Shown: positions 39,606 to 47,657, counted from the first letter of the stretch. The stretch: 64,000 nucleotides of DNA from Polaribacter sargassicola (GCF_021991835.1 NZ_JAHDAU010000001.1:62001-126000); one strand, 5' to 3'. Program-made: numbers and translations. The notes: generated from the letters alone by a model not told the origin.

Positions 39606-39636
39606 CAAAACTACACTAACACCTACTTATTTAAAA
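39606..39636 (-). promoter_or_regulatory. Putative promoter of the giant secreted protein gene
   Basis: On the minus strand TAGTTTTG (39606-39613) is a perfect -7 match. The -33 position, 19 nt upstream, holds TTTT instead of TTTG. The leader would be about 30 nt. Confidence 0.42.
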
Positions 39637-39861
39637 CTTATACAATAGCCGTTTTACCGAAAAAAGACAGAACAAAAGCGACTTAATCACATAAATTTTT
39701 CAACTAATATTTTTTGATTACAATATTTTCTAAATACCATTTATCAAACATATTTATTAACATGAAAATTAAGTTTTAAATTAAAAAGATAAAAACATTC
39801 TTACATAATAGATTATATCATAAAAAAAATCTATCTAAATAAACACTATGTATAACAATAA

Positions 39862-41352
39862 CTATACGGATTTATTTGAAATGTTTTTTATAAACTCTGA
39901 AGGAGGTATACCAACAATTGACTTAAAACACGCAGAAAATTTACTATGAGAAGAAAAACCACATTCATCTGCTAAATAACTAATCTTATAATTTAAATAA
40001 TCTTTATCTGTAGTTAATTTATCTACAATATAATTTATCCTTAGTTCATTAATATAATGATTGTAATCTCTATTTTTATGTTCTTTAAGAAATATTCTAA
40101 AGTACTTAGTATTTGTATTTAACAAGCCTACTAATTTAGTTACCGACATATTTTTATCTAAAAATTTTTTAGACTCCTCAAACTCTTTCAACCTTACAAT
40201 AAGCCTCTTTTTAATTTTTTTTGAAATCATTAATTTTAATGGTTTCACTTTTTTTATTAATGGAATAACTTTTGACTTAGCAAAAGGAGTCTTTATTTTT
40301 AAGAAAGATATCAATAGAAGAAAAAACAAAACTACACCTATTATAATGTAAATTTTAATGTTAGAAAGCATAGTATTTGAATCTTTATCAATCGCATTGT
40401 AAGCTCTATTTATCATCAACCTTTTTTGCCTTTTATTTTCCTCGACCATTTTATTATGCTTAGTATCATACAGAGAAAAACTATCTATTTCTTTTAACTG
40501 CTTGTAATACTCTGCAAGACTCTTATACACACTTTCTTTTAAAGAACCATGGCTGCTATTTTTAGAAATAGCTAAAGATTTTGACAAATAAACACCTGCA
40601 CTATCTAATTTTTTTGATTCTAAAAATGCGTTACCTAAACGATGATAAATAAGTGACGCCCAAATAGTATTTCCAGACCCTGATTTATTTATAAAAATAT
40701 TAGATTTATAAAAATGAGATAGCGCTTCTTTTTTATCTCCCAAAAACATATGACAACGCCCCAACATTTCTTCTGCATTGGCAATAAGAAAACTTTTAGT
40801 TTGAGATTCTTCTTTTTTATTATATGTTAGAAGGGCTAATTTTAAATACTCCAAAGCTTTTTTGTACTCTTTTTCTTCTATAGCAAATTCTGCTAATTCT
40901 TGATTAGCCATTGCAAGATAATCAACTACATATTTTTTATTAGAAATTTTATTACTTACTTCAATACCTTTTTTAAGAAAACTCTTGCCTTTATCAACAA
41001 AACCTATCAACCTATACTGAGTAGATAAAAAGCCATAAACCCTTGCTTGATAAACATAATCTTTTGCTTTTTTTGCTACTTCTAAAACCTCTAAACCCTT
41101 TATAATAGCTTCTCCTCTTTTTTCTTGTTTGGCTAAAATATCAGCAATCAACATTAAAGATTTCATCTTTTGTCTTTTATTTGTAGAATACAAAGAAAGT
41201 GAATCCGCTAAGTATATTGCCTTAACAGGGTCTGATGAAGAAATATTTATAGCTACATTAAAAAATATAGAATCAAATCTTTTAGATTGATTTTCATTTT
41301 GTGAGAAAAGTGTAAATGATATTAAAAATATCAATAAAAACAATAAACGCAT
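39862..41352 (-). CDS. Membrane-anchored TPR and AraC-type transcriptional regulator
   Basis: A 496-residue protein of a typical Bacteroidota layout. A signal peptide (LLFLLIFLISFTLFSQ) is followed by a periplasmic TPR region (~40-315). A transmembrane helix (IKIYIIIGVVLFFLLLISFL) lies near 330-350, and a cytoplasmic C-terminal AraC-type double helix-turn-helix (~400-490) contains ISYLADECGFSSHSKFSACFKSIVGIPPSEF. It probably senses a periplasmic signal and controls nearby or distant genes. The adjacent giant secreted protein gene, on the same strand, is a candidate target, inferred only from position. Confidence 0.9.
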   Translation of the reverse strand: MRLLFLLIFLISFTLFSQNENQSKRFDSIFFNVAINISSSDPVKAIYLADSLSLYSTNKRQKMKSLMLIADILAKQEKRGEAIIKGLEVLEVAKKAKDYVYQARVYGFLSTQYRLIGFVDKGKSFLKKGIEVSNKISNKKYVVDYLAMANQELAEFAIEEKEYKKALEYLKLALLTYNKKEESQTKSFLIANAEEMLGRCHMFLGDKKEALSHFYKSNIFINKSGSGNTIWASLIYHRLGNAFLESKKLDSAGVYLSKSLAISKNSSHGSLKESVYKSLAEYYKQLKEIDSFSLYDTKHNKMVEENKRQKRLMINRAYNAIDKDSNTMLSNIKIYIIIGVVLFFLLLISFLKIKTPFAKSKVIPLIKKVKPLKLMISKKIKKRLIVRLKEFEESKKFLDKNMSVTKLVGLLNTNTKYFRIFLKEHKNRDYNHYINELRINYIVDKLTTDKDYLNYKISYLADECGFSSHSKFSACFKSIVGIPPSEFIKNISNKSV

Positions 41353-41723
41353 TTTTAATAGTTATTTTAAAATTCAAGGGCATATTAAAATCAACAATAT
41401 AACATCTAGCAAAAACTACAAGAATTAATTCTAAGAAGAATGACTTTAAAAATTCATGGGGTTTTTTAAAAACCGGCAAAACTATAGTAAGATTTATTTT
41501 AAACAAACCTAAAACCTATCTATTTTACGTAAAACAGATAGACTATTTACTGACAATTTACAAGATTCCTTTGTTTAAAACAATATTTGTTCACTCTTTT
41601 CTTTTCTATGAAACTTATCAATAATCAGAATAAATAATATGCTAATAAAACTTTCAAGATTAACTATTATTTTATGAAATCCATACTCAATAAATACAAT
41701 AAGTAATAGTTATTGATACAAAT
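41353..41723. other. Gene-free stretch between the AraC-type gene and the tRNA terminator
   Basis: Apart from the promoter at 41477-41507 I see no gene or conserved site here. It is AT-rich chromosomal flank outside the mobile element. Confidence 0.5.
41477..41507 (-). promoter_or_regulatory. Promoter of the AraC-type regulator gene
   Basis: On the minus strand TTTG (41504-41507), exactly 19 nt, then TAGTTTTG (41477-41484): a full match to the Bacteroidota promoter consensus. It implies a leader of about 118 nt. Confidence 0.65.
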
Positions 41724-41760
41724 AAAAAGTCCTAACAATTTAAAATTGTTAGGACTTTTT
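41724..41760 (-). terminator. Terminator downstream of the left tRNA-Gln copy
   Basis: A perfect 17-bp inverted repeat (41724-41740 with 41744-41760) with A5/T5 ends. It begins 3 nt past the tRNA 3' end. As it lies outside the 98-bp repeat, it is probably the original chromosomal terminator of this tRNA gene. Confidence 0.9.
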
Positions 41761-41761
41761 T

Positions 41762-41859
41762 GTTGGCCTACAAGGACTCGAACCTTGAATGTCGGTACCA
41801 AAAACCGGTGTGTTGCCAATTACACCATAGGCCAATACTCTAATGCGGGTGCAAATTTA
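41762..41859. repeat. Left 98-bp direct repeat (att site) of the integrated element
   Basis: Identical base for base to 55623-55720. It contains the whole tRNA-Gln gene plus 25 bp of its upstream sequence including the -7 box. The pair bounds the mobile element, so it marks the recombination site. Confidence 0.93.
41763..41834 (-). tRNA. tRNA-Gln (anticodon TTG), left copy
   Basis: The minus strand folds as a tRNA. A 7-bp acceptor stem (TGGCCTA/TAGGCCA), a D arm with AATTGGCAA, an anticodon loop TTTTGGT giving anticodon TTG, and a T arm with GGTTCGAGTCC are all present. The discriminator base is A and CCA is not encoded. The copy keeps the -7 box TAAATTTG (41852-41859), but the -33 box is replaced by element DNA. 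It may be poorly transcribed. Confidence 0.93.
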
Positions 41860-41886
41860 GACAAAAGTAAATAATGATATAATTCT

Positions 41887-41916
41887 GGGGGTGCTCATAG
41901 GGGTGCCGAAAAAGAA
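41887..41916 (+). repeat. Left subterminal motif pair of the element
   Basis: Two GGGGTGC words (41888-41894, 41900-41906) separated by TCATA, then CGAAAAAGAA. A near match in the same orientation lies at 55549-55578, inside the other end. These are candidate arm-type binding sites for the recombinase. Confidence 0.5.
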
Positions 41917-41922
41917 TTATTT

Positions 41923-43113
41923 ATGAAGTTAACAATTTTAAAGAAAAAAAATTCAATCATTATTCAGTATCGCATTAACGGAAAACAATTTAGAATATAT
42001 ACTGGAATTCAATGTAAAACAAACGAATGGAACAGAAAAAACAAATCCATTCTTAAAAGTTCTAATGATGCAACTTCTGCAAATCAATTAATAAAATCTT
42101 ATAGAAATGAAATAGAAGCTCATATTAATGATTTAAAAAGAAAAGGACAATCTTATAATCACGATTTACTTAAAAATTTTATCAAACAAAAATTTTCTAC
42201 TAAGAATGAAAAACCAAAACAAAAAGATCTTTTTTATGCTTTTGATTTATTTATAAAATCTAAAAGTAAAATATATGCACCTGTAACAATAAACTCATAT
42301 AAGAATTCACTCACTCATTTAAAAAATTATGTAAATAACGATGAGGTCTTAACATTTACCAAATTAAATAAAGTTTGGTTTGAAAAATATCTTCATTTCT
42401 TAAAGACCAAACTTAAACATTCTCCTGGAACAAGAAGCAATCAAATAAAAAACATAAAATCAGTTCTAAATTATGCACACGAATTAGAACTTCATGACTT
42501 TACAAAATATCAGTCAATTAAAAAAGAAAAGACAAACACTTCTAATATATACTTGTCTGAAAGTGAAATTGAACAACTCTCAAATACTGACTTTGTAAAA
42601 ACAAATGAAGCGCAAATTATAGATTCCTTCGTTTTTATTTGCCTGACAGGTATTAGATTTTCTGACTATTCTAAAATTTCTAAAAATAACTTTTCTCTAA
42701 TTGATGGACACTGGTTTATTAACTTCCAACAGACAAAAACAAAAAAAGAAGTTTCAGTCCCAATTGTCCATAAAAAAGCTTGTGAATTATTATTAAAATA
42801 TGATTTTGAACTACCAAAATACACTAATGCATATTTTAATAGAAGACTAAAGGAAGTTTTAAAATTGTATAATTTGTTTTCAGAAGAAATAATATTACAT
42901 AAAGAAAAATTAAATGGTCTTTTTATTAAACGAGATTTAATTACGATTCACACCGGAAGAAGAACATTCGCCACAAATCTTTTCTTAAAAAACACTCCTA
43001 TAAATTTAATAATGGCTGCTACTGGGCATGAGACTGAAAAAGCATTTAGAACTTATATTAAGGCAAGTGAAATTGAAAAATCAAAAGGTTTAATAAATTA
43101 TGCCGATTACTAA
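41923..43113 (+). CDS. Tyrosine recombinase (phage-type integrase)
   Basis: Site-specific recombinase of 396 residues that probably inserts and excises this element at tRNA-Gln. It has an N-terminal arm-binding region, a SAM-like core-binding domain (~105-200) and a catalytic domain with Arg in LTGIRFSDY (~242), Lys in the QTKTKKEV hairpin, HTGRRTF (~343), His in ATGHETEKAF and the nucleophile Tyr in FRTYIKASE. It reads away from the left tRNA repeat, starting 64 bp from it. It resembles the integrases of Bacteroidota integrative elements more than integron IntI; I see no IntI-type extra insert. Confidence 0.93.
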   Translation: MKLTILKKKNSIIIQYRINGKQFRIYTGIQCKTNEWNRKNKSILKSSNDATSANQLIKSYRNEIEAHINDLKRKGQSYNHDLLKNFIKQKFSTKNEKPKQKDLFYAFDLFIKSKSKIYAPVTINSYKNSLTHLKNYVNNDEVLTFTKLNKVWFEKYLHFLKTKLKHSPGTRSNQIKNIKSVLNYAHELELHDFTKYQSIKKEKTNTSNIYLSESEIEQLSNTDFVKTNEAQIIDSFVFICLTGIRFSDYSKISKNNFSLIDGHWFINFQQTKTKKEVSVPIVHKKACELLLKYDFELPKYTNAYFNRRLKEVLKLYNLFSEEIILHKEKLNGLFIKRDLITIHTGRRTFATNLFLKNTPINLIMAATGHETEKAFRTYIKASEIEKSKGLINYADY

Positions 43114-43144
43114 TCATTGTTCTGTAATACTAGTCAAATACCTG

Positions 43145-43173
43145 AAAAGAGGAAGGGTAACCCCTCCTCTTTT
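43145..43173. terminator. Bidirectional terminator between the integrase gene and its convergent neighbour
   Basis: AAAAGAGGA-a-GGG / CCC-c-TCCTCTTTT hairpin with one internal mismatch and a TAA loop, with T-rich sequence after it on both strands. It serves the two convergent genes. Confidence 0.85.
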
Positions 43174-43175
43174 TC

Positions 43176-43535
43176 TTAATTTTCAGTCTCCATAAATGAA
43201 ATTACTTCACTCATCATATTTTCCCAAGCAAACCAGGACATCCAATTAAAATATTGAGTTTCATCTTGAGGGCTTGGCTTGTTTTCTAACTTACCACAAT
43301 CACACTCAAATTCATTTAGAATTTGCAATATATTCAAGTGATGTTTTTTTGCAAAAGCTACTGTATCTACATAATAGATCATACCAGGAACAGATCCGCT
43401 ATCAGCAGCGTAATAATCCTGTGGATACTTTTTTAATAACGACCACTCCACACTGCCTTGTTTTAACAACTTTCTATGAAAAAATGGGTTTGAACTGTAG
43501 TGTTTTAAAAATTCTTTTTTACTTAATTTTGACAT
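43176..43535 (-). CDS. Hypothetical protein of the element
   Basis: I do not recognise this 119-residue protein. It has no signal or membrane helix. It is rich in aromatic residues and Lys at the N-terminus (KKEFLKHYSSNPFFHRKLLKQG), with a Cys pair (ECDCGK) near residue 79 and a Trp-rich acidic C-terminus. It is convergent with the integrase and shares its terminator. Regular codon use and a clean start support a real gene; a regulatory or directionality role would be speculative. Confidence 0.65.
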   Translation of the reverse strand: MSKLSKKEFLKHYSSNPFFHRKLLKQGSVEWSLLKKYPQDYYAADSGSVPGMIYYVDTVAFAKKHHLNILQILNEFECDCGKLENKPSPQDETQYFNWMSWFAWENMMSEVISFMETEN

Positions 43536-44321
43536 ATTTTTTGTTTCCTATAAGGCTATTAGATAAGTAAATAGTCCTATCAAAATCATGTCAACACACC
43601 TTCCAATACAATCGATATTAGTTTAGCTTTATCACTTAAAAATGAATTATTTTTTAAAATTTATGATAACTAATGTGTAATAGTTGGGGAAATCTTTTTG
43701 TTATATAGAATTTATAAAAGCAAAGAGAATCAATTATGATTCAACCACAAGGAAAGATTGCTATGCTACTTTTAGCGTCAAGTAAAATGTGTAAGTTTTT
43801 ATGTAACTATGTCTATAAAAATGAAAGATTTATCACGAAAGATGGGATTATTCCTAAATTAGAAGAAATAAAGACATCTGCAATCCAGATATTTTAGAAG
43901 AAACTACTATGCAAATGATTCTAAGGGGGAGGGCTCTTAGAATTACAGTATAAATCTCTTTTCTGTTGACGTAAAAGATTATTTAGATTCTACCGTATCT
44001 CTTAAAACAACAACCAAAAAAGTAAAATAACAATTTAATAACTTCTTAAAGAGTTTAATTTCTTTTGATCTAAATGTGAAACTCAAAAAACTAACTAGTA
44101 ATGGGTGTAAATCGTTTCTTACTGGTTTTATTTCTTTTATGTTATTTTATTATCCTGGAATAATCAAAGTTTTTACTTTAGTAAATATATTTTATAAATA
44201 CGTCCTTAAAATAACAGGTTTTCTCTGTTTTAGTATAACACTTTTTTTTGCAAAAATAATGATACTTTTATTATCCACTAAAATTCAATCGAAATGTAAT
44301 ATATTTGATTATATATAACCA
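43536..44321. other. Degenerate stretch between the hypothetical gene and the cassette array
   Basis: Mostly decayed DNA. It contains a fragment resembling the end of the element's own helicase (43736-43897, listed separately). An 80-codon frame at 44076-44318 would encode a hydrophobic Ile/Phe-rich peptide; it lacks a convincing start context, and I would not treat it as a gene. The stretch ends at the boundary of the first cassette (GTTGGCAAC, 44322-44330). Confidence 0.5.
43736..43897 (+). pseudogene. Fragment related to the C-terminus of the element's primase-helicase
   Basis: A 53-codon frame including KMCKFLCNYVYKNERF, followed by DGIIP. The helicase C-terminus (about 54950-55020) reads TCKFLCDYAFKNERF followed by DGSIP, with the same spacing. 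The DNA between 43789 and 43830 is correspondingly similar. It looks like a leftover of a second, diverged copy of the same gene near the opposite end of the element. Nothing upstream extends the match. Confidence 0.6.
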
Positions 44322-44414
44322 GTTGGCAACAAGCTAAAAATAATCCGTCTAAAATTAAAATGAACGGATAAACCCACATACATAATATAAATTTTCCTTA
44401 ATAGTTAAACTGTC

Positions 44415-44453
44415 TATATAAAAATACTTGCCTTGGGCAAGTATTTTTATATA
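44415..44453. promoter_or_regulatory. 18-bp perfect palindrome, probable operator of the MarR gene
   Basis: TATATAAAAATACTTGCC (44415-44432), a 3-nt TTG centre, then its exact inverse complement (44436-44453). It spans the -33 to -7 interval of the marR promoter, so a bound dimer would block RNA polymerase. A terminator reading (GC-rich core then T5) is possible, but the position over the promoter argues for autoregulation. Confidence 0.7.
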
Positions 44454-44457
44454 TTTG
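44427..44457 (+). promoter_or_regulatory. Promoter of the marR-GNAT pair
   Basis: CTTG at 44427-44430 (-33), exactly 19 nt, then TATATTTG at 44450-44457 (-7). The start site would fall at or next to the ATG at 44462, implying a leaderless mRNA. Confidence 0.65.
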
Positions 44458-44461
44458 CACC

Positions 44462-44905
44462 ATGGAAAATAATATAATTCAAAAAATTAGAGAATTTAAC
44501 CGATTCTATACAGGAATTATAGGCGTTACTAATAATCACATTTTAGAAAGTAGTTACTCACTTACTGAAGTTCGTGTAATGTATGAAATTTATAGCAATC
44601 CTGAAATTACTGCTAGACTTATAAAGAACCTTGTAAATGTTGATGAAGGATATCTGAGCCGTTTAATTAAAAAATTAGTAAGGCAAAATATTATTGAAAA
44701 GGAGAAGTCAAAAAAAGATAACAGAATATCTATATTAAAACTATCTAAAAAAGGAGAAATCATTTTTCTGAAACTCAATAAAAACTCATCAAAAAGTGTG
44801 AAGAAATTAATAAGTCACCTAACCTCAGAGGAACAAAAGAAACTAATTAAAAATTTACAAGAAATACATAAATTATTAATTCCAAAGAATAAAAATGAAC
44901 ATTAA
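44462..44905 (+). CDS. MarR-family transcriptional regulator
   Basis: A 147-residue winged-helix regulator. The helix-turn-helix lies around YSLTEVRVMYEIYSNPEITARLIKNLVNVDEGYLSRLIKKLVRQNIIEK, and the wing is KSKKDNRISILKLSKKG. It probably represses its own operon through the perfect palindrome over its promoter. Its stop overlaps the start of the acetyltransferase gene by 11 nt, so the two are translationally coupled. In many bacteria these two domains are one fused protein; here they are split. The ligand is unknown. Confidence 0.9.
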   Translation: MENNIIQKIREFNRFYTGIIGVTNNHILESSYSLTEVRVMYEIYSNPEITARLIKNLVNVDEGYLSRLIKKLVRQNIIEKEKSKKDNRISILKLSKKGEIIFLKLNKNSSKSVKKLISHLTSEEQKKLIKNLQEIHKLLIPKNKNEH

Positions 44906-45392
44906 TGAAATAAAAATACGAACAGAAATTAGACCTGGTGATTTAGGATATGTAATTTATAGACATGGTAAACTGTATGGTGATGAATACAACTATGGAA
45001 TAAGTTTTGAAACATATGTCGGTCTAGGTCTTCACGAATTCTATGAAAATTATGACACAGATAAAGATAGGGTTTGGATATGTGAACATGATGATAAAAT
45101 TATAGGGTTTGTATTATTAATGCATAGAGAAAATAATACTGCTCAACTTAGATATTTTTACCTAGAACCCGAATACAGAGGGATTGGGTTAGGAAAAAAA
45201 CTTATGGAACTCTTTATGAACTTCTTAAAAGAAAAGAAATATCATTCTGCTTATTTATGGACAACTCATGAATTAAATACAGCAGCTTCCCTTTATACAA
45301 AATACGGTTTTGAAATGACTGAATCTAAACAATCAACTGCATTTGAAAAACCATTAAATGAGGTGAGATATGACTTGAAAAATGTTAATTAA
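44895..45392 (+). CDS. GNAT-family N-acetyltransferase
   Basis: A 165-residue acetyl-CoA-dependent acetyltransferase. The core strand-loop RYFYLEPEYRGIGLGKKLMELFMNFLKEK holds the acetyl-CoA-binding Q/RxxGxG/A motif, and the family end pattern ...ASLYTKYGFEMTESK follows. It sits in cassette 1 and is coupled to the MarR gene. Protein or small-molecule acetylation, including drug resistance, is possible; no substrate can be told from the sequence. Confidence 0.9.
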   Translation: MNINEIKIRTEIRPGDLGYVIYRHGKLYGDEYNYGISFETYVGLGLHEFYENYDTDKDRVWICEHDDKIIGFVLLMHRENNTAQLRYFYLEPEYRGIGLGKKLMELFMNFLKEKKYHSAYLWTTHELNTAASLYTKYGFEMTESKQSTAFEKPLNEVRYDLKNVN

Positions 45393-45411
45393 TGATAATA
45401 ACAAAAAGCCA

Positions 45412-45551
45412 GTTGCCAACACCGTATATAATTTATTGCTAGCTTCTTGCTTACTTACGAAAGTCTAAACGGACTTTCTTGGTTTGTGTTTTATTTACTA
45501 AATTAGGTGCTTGAAACACGCAACAAACCATATACAACAACGTTGTAACAC
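45412..45551 (+). repeat. attC-like junction palindrome A between cassettes 1 and 2
   Basis: About 140 bp. It opens with GTTGCCAAC (inverse of the start of cassette 1) and closes with GTTG followed by TAACAC (start of cassette 2). The outer arms are imperfectly complementary: GTATATAATTTATTGC near the left, GCAACAAACCATATAC near the right. An inner hairpin GAAAGTC/GACTTTC lies at 45459-45478. It aligns along its whole length with junction B (46249-46390); shared blocks include GTGTTTTATTTA and ACGCAAC. Confidence 0.65.
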
Positions 45552-46248
45552 ATTTGACCATACTATGAAAAACATCGCAATATTTATAATTATAGCTTCT
45601 TTTTTATCTTGTTCAAATACATCTGAAAAATTAAAATATGAAAATACTAAATTGAATAATAAAATAAATTCGCTCAAATCTGAATTAGATTCTTTGAGAA
45701 ATTTACCAAGCGTTCAATTTGAAAAAATAATATCTAAAGATTCTTCCTTAGATTCTTTGAGAAATAAATCTAAAACTGAATATATTTTACCTACACAAGA
45801 AAATGAATTGAAAACATCTGATTCAATACTTGTGAAAGAATACGTCGATTTTGCTAAAAAATTTCCAAAGTCATATTTATCAATGTATTCATTAGATAGA
45901 ATTAAAAATATCGAAGTAAATCAACGAATTGTAAAATTCAATCAGATTGTTGGAAAATGGAAATGGAAAGCATTAATTAATACATTTTTACCGTTTAATG
46001 GTCACAGAAACGAAAAAATAGAATTTAAGAAAGATAAATTTGCCTATTTCTTTAAAGATGAAAAATTAATCTCAAAAGAAAAATATAAACTTTCTAGAAC
46101 TTATTATGCAATGCCAATAATAGAATTTGAAAAGAAAGGAATTTATACTGTTAATATTAAATCAAATGAACTATTAACTTTAAAACCTGGAAAAAGTCCT
46201 TGCGAAGATTGTGGAACAACAATTTATGAAAAAGTTGAATAAAAAAAC
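45542..46248 (+). mobile_element. Gene cassette 2 (lipoprotein) of the attC-like array
   Basis: Starts with GTTGTAACAC (45542-45551). Its exact inverse complement GTGTTACAAC (46249-46258) opens junction B, which closes this cassette. It contains a single gene in the same direction as its neighbours. Confidence 0.6.
45565..46242 (+). CDS. Predicted lipoprotein with coiled coil (cassette 2)
   Basis: I do not recognise a family. I chose the ATG at 45565, giving 225 residues with a clear lipoprotein signal (IAIFIIIASFLSC); the upstream in-frame ATG at 45511 lies within the junction palindrome. Residues ~22-45 form a coiled coil (KYENTKLNNKINSLKSELDSLR). The C-terminal half is a small beta-rich domain ending CEDCGTTIYEKVE with a Cys pair. 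It is probably anchored in the outer membrane facing the periplasm. It is the only gene of cassette 2; function unknown. Confidence 0.7.
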   Translation: MKNIAIFIIIASFLSCSNTSEKLKYENTKLNNKINSLKSELDSLRNLPSVQFEKIISKDSSLDSLRNKSKTEYILPTQENELKTSDSILVKEYVDFAKKFPKSYLSMYSLDRIKNIEVNQRIVKFNQIVGKWKWKALINTFLPFNGHRNEKIEFKKDKFAYFFKDEKLISKEKYKLSRTYYAMPIIEFEKKGIYTVNIKSNELLTLKPGKSPCEDCGTTIYEKVE

Positions 46249-46390
46249 GTGTTACAACACCATGTATAATTAATTGCTGGTTTTAACTCACTTGGGAAAA
46301 TCCTTCGGATTTTCGCCGTTCGTGTTTTATTTAGTAAATTCACTGCTTATACAACGCAACTAACCATACATAAACACGTTGTGCACAATT
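46249..46390 (+). repeat. attC-like junction palindrome B between cassettes 2 and 3
   Basis: About 140 bp, homologous to junction A. It opens with GTGTTACAAC (inverse of the start of cassette 2) and closes with GTTGTGCAC (46378-46386), the start of cassette 3. The inner hairpin GAAAATCC/GGATTTTC (46296-46314) sits where junction A has GAAAGTC/GACTTTC. The stems differ in sequence but both are self-complementary. Confidence 0.65.
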
Positions 46391-47615
46391 ATAAAATCAT
46401 CATTTACGTAAATGAATAATAAGTTAGAAGGAATTATAATTAATCACGAACCTATTTCGGAATCATATTTGAAAAGGCTATTATTGATTTTTGATACAAT
46501 ATATTTTTTGGATCCAATTGAAAATAATGTACTGATTCCTGCTGAAGTCTCTACAATTAATTATGGTAAGATGACTATTACGGGATATGAATATGGAATT
46601 CTCTATAATGGAGAAAATTTTCAAAATCAAGAAGAAGAGCTTTTAGATAAATTTAATTATGCAACGAGCAAAGGAATAATCAAAATTCTTGACATAAGAC
46701 TAAGAAAATTTTACCATAAAAATTGGTTGCCATTGAGATTAGCTTATGATTTTGATACAGGAAATGCAGAATTATTAAATACGTTTCTTCCACTTCTAAA
46801 AAGAGAAGAAAATATTAGTAGAAAAACCGGAATTTTTAGAGGTGGTTTTATTAGCCCATCAGGAGTGAAATTATATCCCGATATACCAAAATCCGTTAAT
46901 TTTTTTGACGATAAAGAAAATGAAAAGTTCGCATTAGATCATCAATTATATTCAATTACAGCAAGAATTGATAAAGGACTTGCCGTTTGTGCTGAGTTTG
47001 ATTTAATTCCGATATTTACTGATAACCAAATTGCAAAAGCTTATTCTTTCAAAAATGAAATTGCAAAAAAGAATGTAGACAAAAATGTCAATGAGAAATT
47101 TGAAAGCCAATATGGTAAGGAAATAAATAACGTTCAATATTTATTACACAAAATCTCTCAAGTCATTCTTACTGACGAGGTATTAGCCGAAATCTCTGTA
47201 AAAGAATTAATAATAGCTAGACAAAATTCATTTCAAGAATGTATGAAATTGAGACGTAAGTTATTGCAAGCTATATCGTTTTTAGAAAATAGTGATTTTG
47301 ATAACAATTTCATAAAAGAAGTAGATAACTATATTTCTAAAGAAATTGAACCGTTGTTATCAAAATATCAAATTGAATTCTTAAAAAACTTAAATAGATT
47401 TTTGAACCAAGCTATTCCCTTTGGTACTGCTGTAATAGGAGCTTCAATCGGAATCCAAGAAAATTTAACCCCAATGGCTACAGCATATCTAAGCGGAATT
47501 TCTGCCATTGTAGGTAATTATAGCTCAAATTTAGTTGATTATGCAATAAAAAAGCCATCAAAGAAACTAAATAATACATTCTCATACTTTATAAATCTAA
47601 GAGAGTAAAATAACT
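46378..47615 (+). mobile_element. Gene cassette 3 (unknown protein) of the attC-like array
   Basis: Starts with GTTGTGCAC (46378-46386). The inverse GTGCACAAC is found at 47616-47624, right after the gene. The junction palindrome that should follow is lost about where IS110 debris begins, so the array is truncated here. Confidence 0.55.
46412..47608 (+). CDS. Hypothetical protein (cassette 3)
   Basis: I do not recognise this 398-residue protein. No signal peptide is present. The N-terminal half (EGIIINHEPISESYLKRLLLIFDTIYFLDP) is alpha/beta-like. The middle (~240-330) is helical and charged (LMRRKLL-type repeats of Lys/Arg/Glu). Near residues 335-380 is a moderately hydrophobic Gly/Ala/Ile stretch (IPFGTAVIGASIGI...TAYLSGISAIVG), which could insert in a membrane. 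As the sole gene of a mobile cassette it may be an accessory or defence function, but nothing in the sequence proves this. Confidence 0.7.
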   Translation: MNNKLEGIIINHEPISESYLKRLLLIFDTIYFLDPIENNVLIPAEVSTINYGKMTITGYEYGILYNGENFQNQEEELLDKFNYATSKGIIKILDIRLRKFYHKNWLPLRLAYDFDTGNAELLNTFLPLLKREENISRKTGIFRGGFISPSGVKLYPDIPKSVNFFDDKENEKFALDHQLYSITARIDKGLAVCAEFDLIPIFTDNQIAKAYSFKNEIAKKNVDKNVNEKFESQYGKEINNVQYLLHKISQVILTDEVLAEISVKELIIARQNSFQECMKLRRKLLQAISFLENSDFDNNFIKEVDNYISKEIEPLLSKYQIEFLKNLNRFLNQAIPFGTAVIGASIGIQENLTPMATAYLSGISAIVGNYSSNLVDYAIKKPSKKLNNTFSYFINLRE

Positions 47616-47657
47616 GTGCACAACAAAGTACTGTGGTAAAAAACAAGTAAAAACTCA

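Larger units (their letters stand above)
44322..45411 (+). mobile_element. Gene cassette 1 (MarR-GNAT) of an attC-like array
   Basis: Starts with GTTGGCAAC (44322-44330) and ends where the exact inverted counterpart GTTGCCAAC (45412-45420) opens the first intact junction palindrome. It holds the MarR and GNAT genes with their own promoter. The sequence left of its start does not preserve a full junction site, so this edge is truncated. Confidence 0.55.

Noticed and set aside
41923..43113. Integron integrase responsible for the cassette array
   Set aside because: The recombinase sits at the tRNA junction in the orientation of an element integrase, and I see no IntI-specific insert, so a role in cassette movement is not supported.
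44076..44318. 80-residue hydrophobic protein
   Set aside because: No ribosome or promoter context, strongly biased composition typical of AT-rich noise, and located in decayed DNA.
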